This document shows, piece by piece, positions 33,592-42,627 of a DNA stretch of 44,339 nt. The position numbers and the translations under genes were made by a program. The stretch lies in the NCBI GenBank assembly GCA_024402595.1, contig JAKSTL010000013.1, positions 1 to 44,339 on the forward strand. Direction: 5' to 3'. The notes under the pieces were generated by a model, which was not told the origin of the DNA, did no database searches, and saw nothing but the letters and a program-made list of their open reading frames with translations. Each line of letters opens with the position of its first letter. The first letter of the stretch is position 1. The stretch comes from Treponema sp. Its GTDB lineage: Bacteria > Spirochaetota > Spirochaetia > Treponematales > Treponemataceae.

Positions 33592-33792
33592 ATGACTGCT
33601 GCAGAAAAATATGTTGCAATGAATAATTCTTTTTGTAAGCTTAGGGATGCAATTTACGAAAGTGATGTTGAAGAAGCAGATGAAGACAAAAAGGTTCAGA
33701 GAAGTGTAGAAATGGCTTTGGGCGTTTTGTGTCAGTATCTGGATTATTATAAGGAAATAAATAATGTTGTAACTCGTCCAAAACAGAACTAA
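33592..33792 (+). CDS. Small hypothetical acidic protein
   Basis: A 66-residue product, mostly helical by composition (MTAAEKYVAMNNSFCKLRDA, then an acidic EEADEDKK stretch and LGVLCQYLDYYKEIN). No signal sequence or membrane segment. GGAGG is 5 bases before the ATG at 33592, which supports expression. It is the last gene of the exporter run, about 48 bases after the membrane peptide gene, and is followed by an inverted repeat. Function unknown. Confidence 0.68.
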   Translation: MTAAEKYVAMNNSFCKLRDAIYESDVEEADEDKKVQRSVEMALGVLCQYLDYYKEINNVVTRPKQN

Positions 33793-33825
33793 TCAGCGGA
33801 TTTTGAAGAAGATTTAGCTGATTAG
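33789..33825. repeat. Perfect 9-bp inverted repeat ending the exporter operon
   Basis: CTAATCAGC (33789-33797) and GCTGATTAG (33817-33825), starting within the last codons of the 66-residue gene. Several GATTGATTA-like repeats follow up to 33890. It may stop transcription between two convergent genes. Confidence 0.6.
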
Positions 33826-33882
33826 TTAGGAAAATTGATTAAGATGATTTGGATTGATTAGGAATAAAATAATCGAGATTGA

Positions 33883-34416
33883 TTAAGATTGATTTTCCTG
33901 CGGAGTGGACGGCTCTTTTGTGGGTTTGAGTTTTATTAAAACGATGCCCACAAGATTTGTTACAATTGTTAGAACATCAAAAGTTAGGCTGGCATAATTT
34001 TTTATAGAAAAATCGTAAACGCACCACATTGCCTGAGCTAAAATAATCAATAATTTTAAAATCACTTCGTTTTTTGTATTCAGGCACCAGGTAAAAATAC
34101 AAGCCGCAATAACCGGAAGCCAACCAATAATTCCTGCATCGTTTACAAAGGCTGTAATTCCAATTTGGAGAGCAATAAAAAACAGTCTTAGGGGAAGATT
34201 TAAATCGAATTTACATGAAAGAAGGTTTCGGGCGATGCTAACTGCATTTGCTACAAAGCCTGTAACACCACCTAAAATCAAATTTCCAATTCCCATAATG
34301 GCAAACTGAAAGCATTGAGCAATGAGAATTTTCTTTTTTGTTTTTATAAGTCCGATGGCAACCATAATAGTTGCACCAATGAAGGAAATGATGTTTCCTA
34401 GAAGTATTGCATTCAT
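33883..34416 (-). CDS. YgjV-family inner-membrane protein
   Basis: A 177-residue protein with about six hydrophobic segments and a short polar tail (KPTKEPSTPQENQS). The pattern IISFIGATIMVAIGLIKTKKKILIAQCFQFAIMGIGNLILGGVTGFVANAVSIARNL, spread over the first two-thirds, is that of the Imp/YgjV membrane family, which has sugar-transporter-like topology and no firmly known function. Convergent with the exporter operon and divergent from the GGDEF sensor gene. An AGGTTT site is upstream of the ATG. Confidence 0.8.
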   Translation of the reverse strand: MNAILLGNIISFIGATIMVAIGLIKTKKKILIAQCFQFAIMGIGNLILGGVTGFVANAVSIARNLLSCKFDLNLPLRLFFIALQIGITAFVNDAGIIGWLPVIAACIFTWCLNTKNEVILKLLIILAQAMWCVYDFSIKNYASLTFDVLTIVTNLVGIVLIKLKPTKEPSTPQENQS

Positions 34417-34584
34417 TAAATTTAAACCTAACTGGAATTTGTGGAAGTGATGTTCAGATTATAAATAAAAATGGTACAGGTCAAGAGAATAAAGTATGCC
34501 TAATGAAAAATTTATAGAAAAAAAATGAAAAATTCGGTGAATTCACTAATACACAAAAAAGTAAACTGGGCTTAGAATATAGGT

Positions 34585-36510
34585 ATGAAGAGAAAAATCG
34601 CAGTTTTAACTTCGGGGTGGGCTGTAGACTATTTACAAGATGTTCTTAGGGGGATACGCAAGGCTTGTGAAAATAAAAACATTGATATCTATGTTTTCTG
34701 CGCTTTTAAATTTTCAGAGCCGGATGGAAGCGATAATGTTACCGGATTTGCAATTTATGATTTAATTAACTACAAAGATTATGATGGCATTATCATTATG
34801 CCAAATCTTTTTAATGATGAAGCTCGGGTGGAATATGAACGAAAACGAATTGTCGAATCTGGGGTTCCTGCGGTTTCATTGAATCAAAAATTGGATGGCC
34901 TTCATTTTATTAACAGTGATAATCACGATGTTTACAAAAACTTGATAAATCACTTAATTGACGTTCACTATTTAACTGATTTTGCCTACATTGGTGGTCC
35001 TGCGGGTAATCCTGGCGCGGATTCTAATTTTTCAGCTTTTAAAGAGGCACTGGAATCTCATGGATTGACGGTGAATGAAGATAATCTTTATTTGAATGGT
35101 GATTGGTCCTATGATTTTGCCTATGAACAAGCTAAAAAAATATTTAAAGATAATCAGCATTTTCCACAGGCGGTAGTTTGCGTAAATGATTGGGCGGCTA
35201 TGGCGGTTGCAACTGTAGCTTTTGAAAATAATATTTCTGTTCCCGAAGAAGTTGCGGTTGTTGGCTTTGATGATATTTATTTTTCCAGCAGAGTTATTCC
35301 TTCAATCTCTACGGTTGATATGTGTGGAGATATCATGGGCGAAGAAGCGGTTAAGCTTTTGTTAAGAGCTCCCAATGAATATACAGAAAAAATTATTAGG
35401 GCAAAAGAATATTTTAGACAAAGTTGCGGTTGTATTTCTGATATTCGTATGATTCAAAAACATTACAGTTTATGTCATTCTCAAGAAATTGATAGCATGC
35501 AACGGTTTGCCAGTCAGCTTCGTCATTTGGAAGATGTTTTTATTCGCTATGTTAGTCCAGAAGAATTGGTGCAGAAAGTGCAGAATTATTTTGTTAAACG
35601 CCATACTTTTGAAGGTTCCGATTTTGCAATTCTGCTTAAAAAGAAAGTTGTAAAAACTCTGTTGTATTCTACGGAAAAACTTGAGGAAAGTAAGACTTTT
35701 GATGGAGATATGCAGGTTATTATCAATATTCAAGATGGACAATCTGCAAAACAGGGAGCTTATTTAAAAAAATATAATCTGGTTCCAAACAATTTGCTTT
35801 CCGATGAAAGTACAATTTTCCTGCTTATGCCAATTTTTAATCAAAGATATTTGCATGGTTATTATGTTTCCAAAAATTATCTTAATCTTTTGAATAATAA
35901 AAGTGCATACAACTGGACCCGCAACTTTGGTTCAGCTATAGAAAAGTTCCGCCAAACTTCCAATTATCGTTTGTTGGGAGAGCAGTTCAAAATCCTTTCC
36001 ACAAAAGACGGCCTTTCTGGTTTGCTGAATAGAAACGGTATGGAAACTTATGCAATTCCGCTTTTCAATAAAAATAATCAGGATGGAAATAAAACCTTAA
36101 TAATTTTTGTTGATATAAACCGAATGAAAATAATCAACGATAGGTTTGGACATTTGCACGGAGATTTGGCGGTTAAGACTGTGGCCGAAACAATTCAATC
36201 TTCTATTCCAAATGGATTTTTGGCAATTCGTTATGGTGGCGATGAGTTTGTTATTGTGGGAACTTGTACGAAGTTGGAAGATGAAATGTTCTTGTGTGAT
36301 GAAATTAAAAACGGGCTGGCGAAAAGAACGCTTTCAATGTCTTTGCCTTATGAACTGACGGCTAGTATTGGTGCAAAGTTGTTTGAGGCCAACGAAGCAG
36401 CTTCCTTGAATGATGCAATTCAGGCGGTGGATGAGATTATGTATAAAAATAAAAACAAGTATCACCGAGCGGAAAAGCATAATGAAAGAAAAAATGGTGA
36501 AAAATCATAG
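34585..36510 (+). CDS. Diguanylate cyclase with a LacI-type ligand-binding sensor domain
   Basis: 641 residues. Residues 1-290 are a periplasmic-binding-protein-like sensor as in LacI regulators (KIAVLTSGWAVDYLQDVLRGI, FAYIGGPAGNPGADSNFSAF, VVCVNDWAAMAVATVAFEN, VAVVGFDDIYFSSRVIPSIS), but without the N-terminal DNA-binding helix-turn-helix and without a signal peptide, so it should sense a cytoplasmic sugar-like ligand. A helical middle region follows. The C-terminal GGDEF domain has RYGGDEF with Gly551-Phe555, so it should make cyclic di-GMP. The inhibitory RxxD site before it is absent. This links carbon state to motility or adhesion; the link is inference. Divergent from the YgjV-like gene. 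Confidence 0.9.
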   Translation: MKRKIAVLTSGWAVDYLQDVLRGIRKACENKNIDIYVFCAFKFSEPDGSDNVTGFAIYDLINYKDYDGIIIMPNLFNDEARVEYERKRIVESGVPAVSLNQKLDGLHFINSDNHDVYKNLINHLIDVHYLTDFAYIGGPAGNPGADSNFSAFKEALESHGLTVNEDNLYLNGDWSYDFAYEQAKKIFKDNQHFPQAVVCVNDWAAMAVATVAFENNISVPEEVAVVGFDDIYFSSRVIPSISTVDMCGDIMGEEAVKLLLRAPNEYTEKIIRAKEYFRQSCGCISDIRMIQKHYSLCHSQEIDSMQRFASQLRHLEDVFIRYVSPEELVQKVQNYFVKRHTFEGSDFAILLKKKVVKTLLYSTEKLEESKTFDGDMQVIINIQDGQSAKQGAYLKKYNLVPNNLLSDESTIFLLMPIFNQRYLHGYYVSKNYLNLLNNKSAYNWTRNFGSAIEKFRQTSNYRLLGEQFKILSTKDGLSGLLNRNGMETYAIPLFNKNNQDGNKTLIIFVDINRMKIINDRFGHLHGDLAVKTVAETIQSSIPNGFLAIRYGGDEFVIVGTCTKLEDEMFLCDEIKNGLAKRTLSMSLPYELTASIGAKLFEANEAASLNDAIQAVDEIMYKNKNKYHRAEKHNERKNGEKS

Positions 36511-36543
36511 GAAAGTGAAAAAACTGTTTGATTTTTGAATAGT

Positions 36544-37509
36544 CTAAACAATATTTCCGTCGTTATTAACGATGTGCTGGATAGAATGCTCGACCATATC
36601 GGAAATTGCATTTTCGGTGTAGAAAGCCATGTGGGGCAACATAAGAACATTTGGAAAATCTTTTAGAATAGACATTTCTCTGTTTTTTACATTTTGATAT
36701 TTGTAATCACCGTAAAAAATCCCAAGTTCATTTTCTATAACATCAAGTCCCGCTGCACCAATTTTTCCATTTTCAACAGCTTCAATAAATACAGGCGTAT
36801 CGATGATGGTTCCTCTTGCAGTGTTTATAATTATAACGCCATCCTTCATTATTTTTAAGGAATCTTTGTTTACCATGTGAAAACTGCTTGGGTTTGCCGG
36901 TGTATGAAAAGTGATGATGTCGCTGTTTTTGTAAAGCTCGTCCAAAGAAACATATTCTGCAACTTTTTCTGCTTCTGGATTTTTGTATGGATCATAAGCC
37001 AAAAGTTTGCAACCAAAACCCGAAAGATTTTTCAATACATGAGTTCCAATTTTTCCAGTGCCAACCACGCCCACCGTCAAATCACCAATTTCACGCCCAA
37101 TGTTTCCCGCAAGACCATAATCCATGCCTTCTGCTCGTTTTATTATAGATTTCATTCGTCGCAAACACATAAGCATAAGCATAACAGTGTAGTCGGCAAC
37201 AGAACCTGTAGAATAAGTAACATTGCTTACTTTAAGTCCAAACTCTTTGGCGGCATTCAAATCAATGTGATCATAACCGATTGTTCTGGTAGAAAGATGT
37301 TTTACTCCACATTCAGCCCAAATCTTGATGATTTCTCTGTCGGCAACCTGTGTAACAATTGAAACTCCATCACAACCTTTTGCCAGTTCTGCATTTTCAA
37401 TCGTCTGTCGTTCTCGAATAGGCACAATTTCTACGCCATATTGCTTTGAGAACTTTTCAAAAAAGGCCGCTTCATCAAAATCTCTATAATTATAAGCTGC
37501 AATTTTCAT
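36544..37509 (-). CDS. ldhA: D-lactate dehydrogenase / D-2-hydroxyacid dehydrogenase
   Basis: Reduces pyruvate to D-lactate with NADH, regenerating NAD in fermentation. The 321-residue protein follows the D-2-hydroxyacid dehydrogenase plan: an N-terminal catalytic half, the NAD loop VGTGKIGTHVL near residue 149, TARGTIID with the active Arg, a Glu in the DVIENELG segment, and PHMAF with His293. STRTIGYDHIDL and THPA-type segments favour the LDH branch. Cytoplasmic. Good ribosome site TGGAGG. It ends 34 bases from the convergent GGDEF gene. Confidence 0.9.
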   Translation of the reverse strand: MKIAAYNYRDFDEAAFFEKFSKQYGVEIVPIRERQTIENAELAKGCDGVSIVTQVADREIIKIWAECGVKHLSTRTIGYDHIDLNAAKEFGLKVSNVTYSTGSVADYTVMLMLMCLRRMKSIIKRAEGMDYGLAGNIGREIGDLTVGVVGTGKIGTHVLKNLSGFGCKLLAYDPYKNPEAEKVAEYVSLDELYKNSDIITFHTPANPSSFHMVNKDSLKIMKDGVIIINTARGTIIDTPVFIEAVENGKIGAAGLDVIENELGIFYGDYKYQNVKNREMSILKDFPNVLMLPHMAFYTENAISDMVEHSIQHIVNNDGNIV

Positions 37510-37675
37510 AAAATTAAAACCTCCAGAAGCACTGTTTGCTGTAAATGATAGTAAATTATGATGTAGAAAATCAAGGGAGAAAAGTTTTGAGGTTACTGGA
37601 AAAATCTTTTGGTAAAGCTTAAGAAAACTTTTCTATTTTTTATGACGATTTGAAAAAACTCACTATATTTTTTGT

Positions 37676-40216
37676 ATGCGAAGAAGAACTAGAGAACATG
37701 AATTTAAAAGATTTTGTACACCAATTTCACAGGTAGAAAAAACAGAACGAACAATTTACGCTTATTATTTGTATCTGATTACTAATGATTTAGATAACAA
37801 AAGTCTTGCTGGCGATGATGATTTGTGGGACATTTTAACCAAACTTTTATTATTGGAGAATCTTAATTCCCGGTTTGGAAAAGTGGTGGAGTTTTATGTT
37901 AAAAAACTTCAGTCCTCTGGAAAATTAAAACTTTTGTCGGAGGCGGATGGTAAAGATGATAAAGATAATGACGAATCTACAAGAGATGTTAGTTCTTATG
38001 ATGTTTTTGACACAGATGATGATTTTGAAAGGCCTAGACAATCAAGATGGGGTTATGAAAGAGAACAAAGGTTAAAACAGTTTTATAAATATACTATTGA
38101 TTCTTCTGTAAAAAATTATTTTCGTTTTGAAAATGAAAGTGAGAATCGGATAAATTGTTTGAGATGTCTTTTGAGCGAAAATAAAGGAACTTTCGCAAAA
38201 ATTATTGCTGCCACTTTTTTTATAAATGATTATGAAAAGGCAATTAGTGAAAATCGGTTTTATATTCCCAAAAAAATTAAAGATATGGCGCTGGATATTT
38301 CAAAGGTTAAGTTTTTAAAAGACCAGTTGAATCTTTCAGAATCGGAATGTCTTTATCTGTTGATTCGATATCGAAAAGTAACGATTGATACACTTTCCAA
38401 TGTTATGACTGAGTACGCCTGTTCTACAAAAGATGTTTATGCAAAATTGATGAACATAAATCAAAGTGAACTGGCAAAGATTCTTAGGCCAGACCAAAAA
38501 TTGTTTTCTTATGGATTTATTAATGAAGAGCATGAATTAAGTGCTAATATCGTTGAATGTATTGCCAACAATGATTTGAATCTATATTTCTGTAATTTAA
38601 TTAAACCTATGAATCAAATTAAGGCTTATGATTTGGATTCCTTTTCTGTGCCAAAAGATAAGCAGCTGGTTATGAAACAATTATTGAATGGAAAAAATCC
38701 CGTTTCTATTTTGATGTACGGAACTCCTGGCAGTGGTAAAACTGAGTTTGCAAAGGCGCTGATTAAAGCTTGTAACAAAAAAGTGGTGGTGTTCAAAAAT
38801 GAATCAGAAATAGAAAATGATGTTGAAGTTTTGGGACGCTTGAATTGTTATATGTCTATGCGCAAGGATGATACGATATTGGTTGTGGATGAAGCAGACA
38901 CTTTGTTACAAACTCAGCAAATGTTGTTTTTTGGTTCACGAGTTCCATCAAAAAGTAAAGGTTTGGTAAACAAAATGCTGGAAGAATCGAACTGCAAAGT
39001 GATTTGGATTGTAAATCACATTAAACAGATAGAAGATTCTACAAGACGACGGTTTACACTTTCTTGCATGTTTGAGCCAATGTCTCCTGATTTATTAAAA
39101 CAAATTGCCAGCCAAAAATTGAGTAGTGCAAATCTTGAGCAGAATACACAGGAGAAAATTTTAAATCTTTTTAGCACTTACCATATAACTGGGGCTTCGG
39201 TTGATAATGTTATTAAGGCTATAGAAAGTTTTAATCTGGCAGGAACTGTGGAAAAATGTGATGTAAATAATAGTTCTGGTCATAAATCAGGTGATGCAGA
39301 TAAAACAAATGGGGAAAATGGGGCAGTTGATTTATATAAAACAGATGGAATGGCGAAAACTGTAGATTTGGACTATGACAGCCAGTTGATTCATAATGTA
39401 GAAATTGTTCTTCAGGAAAATTCTCGCTTGTTAAATGGAAATCCAAAATTGCGGGAAAAGGTTTCATCTGCTTATGACCATACTGTTTTGAACACTTCAA
39501 TACCGGCAGAGAAAATTCTAAAGATGGTTTTGAACGCCAAAAAGTTTGCAGAAAAAAATAAATCTTCAGAGAGTGGAATTAGGATGCTCTTTTTTGGGCT
39601 TAGTGGCAGTGGAAAAACAGAATTTGCCAGATTTTTGTCGGAAAAATTGAATAAAAAAATTCTTCTAAAACGGGCCAGTGATATTCTGAACAAGTATGTT
39701 GGCGAAAATGAGCAAAACATAAAAAAAGCATTTGAAGAAGCTGCCGCCAATGACCAAATTCTTTTATTTGATGAAGCAGATTCATTTTTTGCCGATAGGA
39801 ATGGTGCTAAAAGTTCATGGGAGCGAACAATTGTAAATGAATTTCTGTGCCAGATGGAAGAATTTCCGGGAATTTTAATTTGCACAACCAATCTACGAAA
39901 TATTATGGATGCCGCACTTCTTCGCAGATTCCATATTACGGTAGAATTTAATGCGTTGCAGGTTGAAGGAATTAAAAAACTTTTGGGTACATATTTTGGA
40001 AGCTATAATTTTACTTCCGAGCAAATAAACCAGCTTTCTTGTTATCAAAGTGTTACACCGGGCGATTTTGGCAGACTTAATGGTCAAATTCGATTTGTGG
40101 ATGATGAAGAAATTACCAGCCAGTTGATTATAGACGAGTTGTGCAAAATTCAAAAAGAAAAATTGGATGGCGACGATGCATACAATTCACGGAAAATTGG
40201 ATTCTTTACAGCCTAA
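37676..40216 (+). CDS. Tandem AAA+ ATPase
   Basis: An 846-residue protein with two AAA+ modules. The first has GTPGSGKT at residues 349-356 and VVDEADTLL, with STRRRFTLS as a probable arginine-finger region. The second has GLSGSGKT at 641-648, a pore-like YVGENEQNIKKAFEEA, LLFDEADSFF and TNLRNIMDAALLRRFH, closely like classical Cdc48/FtsH-type AAA domains. The N-terminal 300 residues are helical and charged with an acidic insert, and are not recognised. There is no membrane segment or protease domain. Likely a remodelling ATPase with unknown target. The ATG lacks a visible ribosome site, so a later start is possible. Confidence 0.85.
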   Translation: MRRRTREHEFKRFCTPISQVEKTERTIYAYYLYLITNDLDNKSLAGDDDLWDILTKLLLLENLNSRFGKVVEFYVKKLQSSGKLKLLSEADGKDDKDNDESTRDVSSYDVFDTDDDFERPRQSRWGYEREQRLKQFYKYTIDSSVKNYFRFENESENRINCLRCLLSENKGTFAKIIAATFFINDYEKAISENRFYIPKKIKDMALDISKVKFLKDQLNLSESECLYLLIRYRKVTIDTLSNVMTEYACSTKDVYAKLMNINQSELAKILRPDQKLFSYGFINEEHELSANIVECIANNDLNLYFCNLIKPMNQIKAYDLDSFSVPKDKQLVMKQLLNGKNPVSILMYGTPGSGKTEFAKALIKACNKKVVVFKNESEIENDVEVLGRLNCYMSMRKDDTILVVDEADTLLQTQQMLFFGSRVPSKSKGLVNKMLEESNCKVIWIVNHIKQIEDSTRRRFTLSCMFEPMSPDLLKQIASQKLSSANLEQNTQEKILNLFSTYHITGASVDNVIKAIESFNLAGTVEKCDVNNSSGHKSGDADKTNGENGAVDLYKTDGMAKTVDLDYDSQLIHNVEIVLQENSRLLNGNPKLREKVSSAYDHTVLNTSIPAEKILKMVLNAKKFAEKNKSSESGIRMLFFGLSGSGKTEFARFLSEKLNKKILLKRASDILNKYVGENEQNIKKAFEEAAANDQILLFDEADSFFADRNGAKSSWERTIVNEFLCQMEEFPGILICTTNLRNIMDAALLRRFHITVEFNALQVEGIKKLLGTYFGSYNFTSEQINQLSCYQSVTPGDFGRLNGQIRFVDDEEITSQLIIDELCKIQKEKLDGDDAYNSRKIGFFTA

Positions 40217-40326
40217 GCAGTATTCTTCCAAAAAATCACCTATTTTCCCGTAAGCTTTTATGCATTATTCTATAAAAAAGTGTAAAAAACACCAATAAAA
40301 AATAATTTATGGGAATTGTGGTAAAT

Positions 40327-42024
40327 ATGAGCAAGAATATGAAAAAAATTACATTGGCAATGTTAGCCTTTTTATGTGGATTACTTGTTTCTTGTGCTTC
40401 TACAAAAGCATCAGATGACAAAGGAATATCTATTGAAGCTGGAAAAGCCGTAATCACAAAAATCAATTACGAAGAAAAAGCCGTAAAATATGGATTGAAT
40501 GTAGATGGCTACCAGAATGTTACATTGGTAGATTGTGTAAAATCAACAAAAAGAAATATTGTAACTGTTTCTCTAGATGATTTTGTTGATTGCGATGTAA
40601 CCATAGAGTTTAGTTGTGATATTAAAGCCGTAGATTCAACCGGTGCTCAAACAGATATTGTTTGGTTTATCAATGAAGTAGATGCAGGTATTCCACAGCT
40701 TGCGAGAGAAAAAATTGATTCCAACAAATGGTATCATTTTTCGGGTTCAAAAGAATTACTTTTAACAGACAAGCGCCAATTATATATTTCCGCCGCAGGA
40801 ATCCAAAGAGAAAATCTTAAACTTTACATAAGAAATCTCAAAGTCGTTCTTTATGGAGACCAGATTGGCAGAGAAAATGTTGAACAAAAAAGTTGGCTAG
40901 ATGAACCAAGCCTTGCCCAAGCCTATGCCCCTTATTTTGATTATATTGGATTTGCAACACCATTACGGGGAGTTCTAGAAAATGTAGATGTTCTCGAAGG
41001 ACTTTCTCATCAGGCAAGCTGCTACACAATGGAAAACGAGTTTAAGCCAGATTTTATTTTTTCTTGGCAAAAACCAAACAGTTATCAAGATTTTATTGCA
41101 GAAGATGGAAAATCTTATAAAGTTCCTGTAAATACTCCACCAATGGGAAACATCAACAAAATCCTTATGACAGCCTCGGTTTACAATCTTAAAATGCGTG
41201 GTCATGTTCTTGTGTGGCATTCTCAAACTCCAGATTGGTTTTTTCGAGAAAATTACGGTAGTAATTCCGCAGCTTTTGTAGATGAAGCAACAATGAACGC
41301 GCGCCTTGAATGGTACATAAAAACAGTTCTTGAATATATCAAAGCCTGGGAAGACAAATATAACAATGGTGAACGAATTGTTATTACATGGGATGTTGTA
41401 AATGAAGCCGCTTCTGATAACGCAAGTGTAAGTCAATGGCTTAGAACAGACAGTAATTGGTTCCGCATTTATAAAAGTGACCGTTTTATTGTAAATGCTT
41501 TCCGTTATGCAAATAAATATGCTCCAAAGGATGTGCTTCTGGCTTACAATGATTATGGCTGCTCGTCTTACAACAAATGCGGTGCAATCTTAAAAATTGT
41601 CGATGCAATTCAAGCCGCTCCAGATGCCCGAATTGATGTAGTTGGAATGCAGTCTCATATTGGAATGGGCACTCCACTTACAGGCTATAACAGTTTTGAA
41701 ACTTCCGTTCAGCGTTTTGTAGAAAAAGGCTTGGATGTTCAAATTACAGAGCTTGATATTGGTTCCGATGGACAGAAATATAATTCAGAAAAATTAAAGT
41801 CAAAATATCATGATTTCTTTGTTATGGCTTTAAACAATCGAAAAACGGAAACTAAAAATGGAATCCGTGGAATTACCCTTTGGGGAATTGTAGATGAGCG
41901 TTCTTGGATTTACAACAATCATGGTTCAAAACAGCATCCATTATTGTTTGAAAAAGACTATGTTTGTAAGCCAGCATTCTACGGAGTTTTGGAAGCAGCC
42001 GCAGAAGAAGCCGAAAAACAGTAA
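40327..42024 (+). CDS. GH10 endo-1,4-beta-xylanase lipoprotein with N-terminal carbohydrate-binding-like domain
   Basis: Cleaves xylan backbones at the cell surface. The leader MKKITLAMLAFLCGLLVSC has a lipobox, so the enzyme is anchored to a membrane. Residues about 30-190 form a beta-sandwich resembling CBM22/CBM4-type modules. The GH10 catalytic domain follows: HVLVWHSQTPDWFF, WDVVNEA with the acid/base Glu360, and QITELDIG with the nucleophile Glu475 (counted from 40327). GIRGITLWGIVDERSW closes the barrel. Several starts are in frame (40309, 40327, 40339); 40327 is a compromise, as none has a strong ribosome site. The whole signal stays intact in each. Monocistronic. Confidence 0.92.
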   Translation: MSKNMKKITLAMLAFLCGLLVSCASTKASDDKGISIEAGKAVITKINYEEKAVKYGLNVDGYQNVTLVDCVKSTKRNIVTVSLDDFVDCDVTIEFSCDIKAVDSTGAQTDIVWFINEVDAGIPQLAREKIDSNKWYHFSGSKELLLTDKRQLYISAAGIQRENLKLYIRNLKVVLYGDQIGRENVEQKSWLDEPSLAQAYAPYFDYIGFATPLRGVLENVDVLEGLSHQASCYTMENEFKPDFIFSWQKPNSYQDFIAEDGKSYKVPVNTPPMGNINKILMTASVYNLKMRGHVLVWHSQTPDWFFRENYGSNSAAFVDEATMNARLEWYIKTVLEYIKAWEDKYNNGERIVITWDVVNEAASDNASVSQWLRTDSNWFRIYKSDRFIVNAFRYANKYAPKDVLLAYNDYGCSSYNKCGAILKIVDAIQAAPDARIDVVGMQSHIGMGTPLTGYNSFETSVQRFVEKGLDVQITELDIGSDGQKYNSEKLKSKYHDFFVMALNNRKTETKNGIRGITLWGIVDERSWIYNNHGSKQHPLLFEKDYVCKPAFYGVLEAAAEEAEKQ

Positions 42025-42049
42025 TTATAAGTCCAAGCAAAAAAACTGA

Positions 42050-42601
42050 TTATTCTTTTAAATATTCATCAGTTGTCATCATTTTGATATGAAGAGGAGA
42101 AAGCCCTGAAAAAATCAATTCAGTGGCTTTTTCTTTTGGAACATCAAGACCAGAAACTCCATCTGTTAAATAAACGGTATAGATTCCTTCGTCCATAAGG
42201 GCAAGTGCTGTAGAAAGAACGCAACATTCCGCCACAACTCCACAAAGCACAACTCTTTCTGCCTTTTTGGCCGCTTCCATTACTTCTGGAATTGCAAGAG
42301 AAGAATAAACGCCTTTTGTATACAAAGGAAACCTTTTTAGCGGCTCCTGCAATTCTTCCACCATTTCGTTGGCATATTCATCATGATTTACACTTTCATA
42401 TTTGATGTTGTAATTTTTCCACACCCCAAAAGGATTTGTTTCATTGGCAATAAATCGTGTAAAAATAACCTTATCCATTCCCGAATCAATAATCCGATTT
42501 ACATTTGCAGCAACGCCTTCTGTATTGCGGCATTCCCATTTTCCGCCCTTTTTATAAACATTCTGCATATCAATTACCAAAAGTAAATCATTCTTTTTCA
42601 T
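42050..42601 (-). CDS. Isochorismatase-family cysteine hydrolase
   Basis: A 183-residue hydrolase with LLLVIDMQNVY (catalytic Asp), a Lys in the TKGVYSSLA region and CGVVAECCVLSTALALMDEG, where a Cys serves as nucleophile. This is the pattern of nicotinamidase/isochorismatase-type amidases. The substrate might be nicotinamide, a carbamoyl compound or another amide; the sequence does not decide. Cytoplasmic. Ribosome site GAGGAA. It begins 26 bases after the UmuC-like gene on the same strand, so the two are probably cotranscribed. Confidence 0.88.
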   Translation of the reverse strand: MKKNDLLLVIDMQNVYKKGGKWECRNTEGVAANVNRIIDSGMDKVIFTRFIANETNPFGVWKNYNIKYESVNHDEYANEMVEELQEPLKRFPLYTKGVYSSLAIPEVMEAAKKAERVVLCGVVAECCVLSTALALMDEGIYTVYLTDGVSGLDVPKEKATELIFSGLSPLHIKMMTTDEYLKE

Positions 42602-42627
42602 TTTTCCTCTTTTCCTTCAATATAAAT

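Noticed and set aside
39041..39056. Sequence AAGACGACGGTTTACA in the AAA+ gene as a further iteron
   Set aside because: It mismatches the consensus at several conserved positions and encodes an ordinary Arg-rich AAA+ segment (RRRFT).
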